Assembly (NCBI GenBank): GCA_009929095.1
Contig: SABF01000051.1
Span: 1 to 8,824, forward strand
DNA: 8,824 bases
Direction: 5' to 3'
Source of the DNA: Erysipelotrichia bacterium
Lineage (GTDB): Bacteria; Bacillota_I; Bacilli_A; Erysipelotrichales; Erysipelotrichaceae
Positions within the stretch are counted from its first letter, which is position 1, and every line of letters starts with the position of its first letter. The notes beneath the pieces were generated by a model. The model worked only from the letters and a program-made list of their open reading frames with translations, did no database searches and was not told where the DNA came from. The position numbers and the translations under genes were made by a program. Positions 5,774 through 8,824 of the stretch are shown piece by piece.

Positions 5774-7624
5774 TTACTTTCTGCGCTGATAAATTCTTGA
5801 TTCATAGGCAGACAGAAGGTCGGGATCCTTAATATGCTGCGGAAATATCAGATCATAGCCGGCAGCCGGTACAGAATATGCCTGCACCTTTGTTTCACCC
5901 AGGTTGCAGTCAATGAGGAATTCTTCTTTTTCATCTTGGCGACGATAAACAAATCGGTTCTTTTTATGATTAAGCATTTCAAATGTTCCATAGACCAGAA
6001 CCGGATGAGCCTTTCGCAGAGCAATCAAGGTACGGTAAATATCTGTCATTTCATGATTGATTTCCTGCTTCAGGTATTCTCTGCGGGGCTGATTCCATGG
6101 AAGCGGCTGTCTTGCGTGATCTCTGGTACCTGCAAGGATGCTCCTAAATGCCTGCTGGGCAGTTCCCTGCTCGCATTTTTCACGATACAGATTGATGGAT
6201 TCCAAATCCGAGATATCCTCTATCGACCTAAATGGAAGATTGCTCAGTCCCATTTCATCCCCCTGGAAGATAAACGGTGTGCCCTTCAGGGTCATCTGCA
6301 TACATACCAGCAGCGTCTCAATCGCCTGAGTATACTCCGGGTTCAGTGATACCTTGGATACCATACGAGGATTATCGTGATTATTGTAGAACAGTGACAT
6401 CCAGCAGTTGTTTCCATAGTTTTTCAGCCATAAAGCAATATAATCACGATAGTAGTTCAAATCATATCGATAGTCATCAAAACGCTTATGTCCCGGCGTC
6501 TCGAGATGATCAAAGGAGAATATCATATCCAGTTCTCTGCGTTCTTCTCCAGTTACAAGGCGTGACATTTTCATGCCAAGACCCGGTGTCTCACCAACAG
6601 AAAATGCCTGATGAGGTGCAAAAGCCCTGTCATGAATCTCATTCAGATATTCATGAAGATGATGACCATACATATAGTGTTCAATGCCGGTAAACTGCAT
6701 CAGGTTGCCAAGAGATTCATTGCCGTCTGGAAGACCGTCAGCCTTGGAGATATAGTTGATAACATCCATGCGAAAGCCATCAACACCTTTATCAAGCCAG
6801 CCATTCACCATCCCGATGATTTCATCTCTGACCTTCGGATTGTTCCAGTTGAGATCCATCTGTTTCTTTGAAAAAAGATGCAGTGCCCATACCTTTTCCT
6901 TTTCATAATAATTCCAAGCCGATCCAGAGAAGAAAGACTTCCAGTTATTAGGAGGATTGCCTGAACCGTCATCTTTTCTAAAATAATAATAATCACAGTA
7001 TGGCGATGCAGGATCGTTCAAAGCCTCCTGAAACCAGCGATGCTCATCCGAAGTATGATTAACCACCAGATCCATAATCAGTCTCATACCTCGTTCATGT
7101 ACATCCTTCAGAAGCTTATCGAATTCTTCCATGGTGCCAAACTCTGCCATGATCTTTTCATAATCACGAATATCATATCCATTGTCATCATTCGGAGAAT
7201 CATAGATCGGTGAGAGCCATAATGCAGTGACCCCAAGATCCTGCAGATAATCCAATTTTGAAATAATTCCCTCTAGATCGCCTATGCCATCCTGATTAGA
7301 ATCGCAGAAAGACCTTGGGTAGATCTGATAAAATACTGCTTCCTTCCACCATACATGTGTAATGTCTCCATCAAGCGGACCGGGAACTTCAGTCTCACTG
7401 TTCACAAGATGCAGAAATGTGTCCCAAAATCCCTGATCCAGGATTTTGGCAGTCAAAGACGCTGCAGTTTTAATCTTCATGTTGGCAACTGCCGGATTGG
7501 TAATGAGAATTTCCGGCTTTCCCAGCTGCATAACGACCTTATACAGAATGTCATGTCCGATCGGCGTAGCATAAAGTTCTTTGATACGGCTGTCCATGGT
7601 CAGCTTCTTTAACTCAACAGACAT
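5774..7624 (-). CDS. GH13 alpha-glucosidase, oligo-1,6-glucosidase-like, with N-terminal extension (616 aa)
   Basis: This is a cytosolic glycoside hydrolase of family GH13 (subfamily 31 style) that releases glucose from short alpha-glucans. The (beta/alpha)8 domain begins at WWKEAVFYQIYPRSF (92-106), followed by the calcium-site pattern DSNQDGIGD (108-116). Catalytic residues are visible: nucleophile D287 in GFRMDVIN, acid/base E345 in FSVGETPG, and transition-state Asp D417 in NNHDN. Region I is DLVVNH (185-190). V288 after the nucleophile is the residue linked to alpha-1,6 specificity in oligo-1,6-glucosidase and isomaltase; trehalose-6-phosphate hydrolases share it. The C-terminal beta domain follows from about 545. 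Residues 1-90 are an extra, mostly helical region not found in classical enzymes of about 560 residues. There is no signal peptide. Start: GGAGGT at 7636-7631, six bases before the ATG. Its stop codon abuts that of the convergent operon. The exact substrate is uncertain. Confidence 0.92.
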   Translation of the reverse strand: MSVELKKLTMDSRIKELYATPIGHDILYKVVMQLGKPEILITNPAVANMKIKTAASLTAKILDQGFWDTFLHLVNSETEVPGPLDGDITHVWWKEAVFYQIYPRSFCDSNQDGIGDLEGIISKLDYLQDLGVTALWLSPIYDSPNDDNGYDIRDYEKIMAEFGTMEEFDKLLKDVHERGMRLIMDLVVNHTSDEHRWFQEALNDPASPYCDYYYFRKDDGSGNPPNNWKSFFSGSAWNYYEKEKVWALHLFSKKQMDLNWNNPKVRDEIIGMVNGWLDKGVDGFRMDVINYISKADGLPDGNESLGNLMQFTGIEHYMYGHHLHEYLNEIHDRAFAPHQAFSVGETPGLGMKMSRLVTGEERRELDMIFSFDHLETPGHKRFDDYRYDLNYYRDYIALWLKNYGNNCWMSLFYNNHDNPRMVSKVSLNPEYTQAIETLLVCMQMTLKGTPFIFQGDEMGLSNLPFRSIEDISDLESINLYREKCEQGTAQQAFRSILAGTRDHARQPLPWNQPRREYLKQEINHEMTDIYRTLIALRKAHPVLVYGTFEMLNHKKNRFVYRRQDEKEEFLIDCNLGETKVQAYSVPAAGYDLIFPQHIKDPDLLSAYESRIYQRRK

Positions 7625-7630
7625 ATGATA

Positions 7631-7636
7631 ACCTCC
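7631..7636 (-). promoter_or_regulatory. Ribosome binding site of the GH13 gene
   Basis: GGAGGT on the minus strand, six bases before the ATG at 7624-7622. It supports the start that includes the N-terminal extension and argues that the extension is really translated. Confidence 0.85.
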
Positions 7637-7654
7637 AATAAATCTGACATCTCC

Positions 7655-7663
7655 ATAATAGCA
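7655..7663 (-). promoter_or_regulatory. Extended -10 promoter of the GH13 gene
   Basis: On the minus strand TGC-TATTAT occurs, an extended -10 element (TGn plus 5 of 6 matches to TATAAT). No good -35 is seen 17 bases upstream, which extended -10 promoters can tolerate. The predicted leader is about 25 bases and contains the GGAGGT site. Confidence 0.45.
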
Positions 7664-7692
7664 CGGCAGAAGAAAACCGCCGATATTGATAT

Positions 7693-7710
7693 GACCGCTG
7701 CCAAGCGGAC
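7693..7710. promoter_or_regulatory. Imperfect palindrome upstream of the GH13 promoter
   Basis: GACCGCT-GCCA-AGCGGAC, with 6 of 7 arm bases complementary. It lies 30 bp upstream of the extended -10 and is GC-rich in an AT-rich stretch. It could be the binding site of a sugar-responsive regulator, but no regulator gene is in the window. It does not match the CcpA cre consensus. Confidence 0.3.
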
Positions 7711-7782
7711 AGGTTAAATAATTAAATGTAACAAAAAGCCAATCGTCTGGTTAAGCCTTTTAAATACTTAATGACAATTCTT

Positions 7783-7881
7783 TTAGATACTGCTTATTTG
7801 CGAAATCCTCTTGATTCCATTTCCATAATTCTTACAATTCTGAACTATCAATTCATAAGATATTTTGGGTTTCCTTCCCAT
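7783..7881 (-). pseudogene. Truncated IS3-type OrfA (helix-turn-helix) transposase N-terminus
   Basis: The ATG at 7881-7879 opens a 32-residue frame beginning MGRKPKISYELIVQ and ending IKRISQISSI before TAA. The pattern of a basic start, then SYEL, then a helix, then G-I-K-x-I-x-Q-I matches the beginning of the helix-turn-helix OrfA of many IS3-family elements. A full OrfA is about 90-170 residues. After the stop, other frames do not resume an OrfA-like sequence. GGAGGG precedes the ATG by seven bases but is inside a hairpin. It is too short to be functional. Confidence 0.5.
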
Positions 7882-7887
7882 ATTAAA

Positions 7888-7936
7888 ATCCCTCCGAGCA
7901 GATTTTGTGTATTTCACTTGTCTGCTTTGGAGGGAT
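7888..7936 (-). terminator. Strong hairpin covering the OrfA ribosome binding site; possible pheT terminator
   Basis: ATCCCTCC (7888-7895) pairs fully with GGAGGGAT (7929-7936), and AGCAGA (7897-7902) pairs with TCTGCT (7921-7926). The result is 14 base pairs with a small internal bulge and an 18-base loop. On the minus strand the second arm is followed by TTTTAAT, so it could end pheT transcripts 44 bases after the stop. The same arm contains the GGAGGG that would serve the truncated OrfA, so readthrough RNA from pheT would fold with that site hidden. This is like the fold-back protection known in IS10 and IS50. Confidence 0.7.
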
Positions 7937-7979
7937 CATATCAATCTCTCAGCGGTTTCTATTACCTGTTTCCTGTAAG

Positions 7980-8824
7980 TCAGGAACGAAGATCAGCGTG
8001 CAGCATATCTTTCAGCTGCTCAAGTATTGCATGATGTACTTCGGTTATCTCTTCTTCCTTCAAGGTATGATCGGATGCCTGGTATGTAATATGCAGTGCT
8101 ACCGACTTCATTCCCTGTGCCACATGCTCCCCTTCATAGACATCAAACACTTCACTGGAGCGAACTAGCTTTTTACCTGCCTTGCGGATAGTATCCACCA
8201 ATTGCTGAGCAGTCACATCACGGCTGACTACCATGGCAATATCGCGGCCGACACTTGGATAGCGATCCAGTCCCGCAAAGCGAACCTTGGTGGTCTTTGC
8301 TGCAAACAGCGGATCCAGTTTGAGTTCACCATAGCATACCCGCTTCAGATCATACTGATCTGCGTATTCCGGATGCAGTTCACCAAATACGCCAAGCAAA
8401 GCCTTATCAAGATATACTTCCGCGCTGCGATAAGGATGGAAATGCTCGATATCCGTATGATTTTCTTTCAGATGAATCCTGCTTGCACCTAATCCAAGAT
8501 GCTCCAGCAGTGAAGTCAGAATGCCCTTCAGTGCATAGAAGTCACCCTTTTCAGTTACTTTTCTCAGCTTATCTTCCAGAAGATTGCCATCCAGCACAAT
8601 TCCAATACGCTCTTCTTCTTTTCCGCCAGCCGCATAGACCTTGGAGATTTCAAAGAAGTTGAGATTGGAATTCTGATGTGCCTCATTGTACTGTACACAT
8701 TCAAGAACCGAATTAATCATGTTATTACGGATATACTTGCGTGCTTCACTCATCGGCATGCTCAGGGGAAGCGCATCACCCAGCGGCATAAAGCCATGGT
8801 CAATGGACGTCTGCGAGACCAGTG
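7980..8824 (-). CDS. pheT: Phenylalanine--tRNA ligase beta subunit, C-terminal part (partial)
   Basis: This is the 3' end of the gene for the beta chain of the (alpha-beta)2 PheRS, which charges tRNA-Phe in the cytosol. The frame is open to the right edge of the window, so 281 codons are seen of the usual 790-810. The visible part starts in the catalytic-like core module (PMSEARKYIRNNMI, then NFFEISKVY). It ends with the FDX-ACB anticodon-binding domain in about the last 100 residues, starting at RFAGLDRYPSVGRDIAMVV and including EVFDVYEG. Both are characteristic of PheT. The stop is TGA at 7982-7980. The pheS gene is expected upstream, outside the window. No disabling change is seen. Confidence 0.97.
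   Translation of the reverse strand, partial: LVSQTSIDHGFMPLGDALPLSMPMSEARKYIRNNMINSVLECVQYNEAHQNSNLNFFEISKVYAAGGKEEERIGIVLDGNLLEDKLRKVTEKGDFYALKGILTSLLEHLGLGASRIHLKENHTDIEHFHPYRSAEVYLDKALLGVFGELHPEYADQYDLKRVCYGELKLDPLFAAKTTKVRFAGLDRYPSVGRDIAMVVSRDVTAQQLVDTIRKAGKKLVRSSEVFDVYEGEHVAQGMKSVALHITYQASDHTLKEEEITEVHHAILEQLKDMLHADLRS

Larger units (their letters stand above)
7625..7782. other. Intergenic leader of the GH13 gene
   Basis: Between the IS fragment and the GH13 start there is no supportable gene. It contains the extended -10, the palindrome at 7693-7710 and an AT-rich stretch at 7711-7782. A short inverted pair, cggc at 7664-7667 and gccg at 7679-7682, is too weak to call a terminator. 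Confidence 0.5.
7783..7938 (-). mobile_element. Remnant of one end of an IS3-like insertion sequence
   Basis: The outer end is inferred at 7938, where the minus strand reads TGATCCCTCC followed by AAGCAGACAA. TG at the tip and a GC-rich start are usual for IS3-family inverted repeats. Inside it lie a strong ribosome binding site and the first 32 codons of a transposase OrfA-like protein, ended by TAA at 7785-7783. No second copy of the end sequence is present in the window and there is no catalytic (DDE) part, so this is a solo fragment. It inserted about 42 bp after the pheT stop. The inner boundary of the remnant cannot be fixed. Confidence 0.5.

Noticed and set aside
5834..6871. Several plus-strand open frames inside the GH13 gene.
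   Set aside because: All are shadows of an intact GH13 reading frame with all catalytic residues visible.
1..8824. CRISPR array, tRNA, rRNA, riboswitch or defence operon.
   Set aside because: No regularly spaced repeats, no cloverleaf or T-box-like leader and no defence-type protein motifs were seen.

Overview
The window looks like a piece of a low-to-moderate GC Firmicutes chromosome. The signs are CIRCE (HrcA) operators over a textbook sigma-A promoter at groES, strong AGGAGG-type ribosome binding sites, a PheT of bacterial type and a GH13 oligosaccharide glucosidase of gut-Firmicutes style. Overall style (GroES and PheT sequence, a PMT-family gene next to a polytopic partner) would fit an Erysipelotrichaceae-like gut bacterium, but that placement is an inference and was not tested by any search.

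Layout, left to right. Positions 1-518 hold the 5' end of a groESL operon on the minus strand. It has two CIRCE elements, a perfect TTGACA-N17-TATAAT promoter and an intact groES, followed 23 bp later by a groEL start with its own Shine-Dalgarno sequence. That groEL reads MAKEIKYSKD and then hits TAG, and the remaining 82 bases to the window edge are very AT-rich and are not groEL. Positions 519-747 hold only small palindromes. Positions 748-2025 are a gene graveyard. They hold two adjacent minus-strand genes broken by amber stops and frameshifts, a frameshifted plus-strand gene and another minus-strand fragment, all of unrecognised function.

Positions 2085-5773 (plus) are a two-gene operon for envelope glycosylation. 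The first gene is a PMT-family (GT39-like, GT-C fold) lipid-sugar-dependent glycosyltransferase with an extracytoplasmic beta-rich domain inserted near its N-terminus. It is joined by an ATGA stop/start overlap to a polytopic protein of the '6-pyruvoyl-tetrahydropterin synthase-related' membrane family. The second gene ends exactly where the convergent GH13 gene (5774-7624, minus) ends: the two stop codons abut. The GH13 protein is a cytosolic glucosidase with an unusual N-terminal extension of about 90 residues and a Val after the catalytic nucleophile, which favours alpha-1,6 (isomaltase-like) activity.

Positions 7625-7979 separate the GH13 gene from the 3' end of pheT (minus, running off the right edge). 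They hold a GH13 promoter and a previously unannotatable fragment: one end of an IS3-like insertion sequence with a 32-codon truncated OrfA. The ribosome binding site of this OrfA is buried in a strong hairpin, which may also serve as the terminator of pheT.

The best leads are the groEL truncation and the IS end with its RBS-sequestering hairpin. The glycosylation pair and the extended GH13 come next. I saw no CRISPR array, tRNA, rRNA or defence system.
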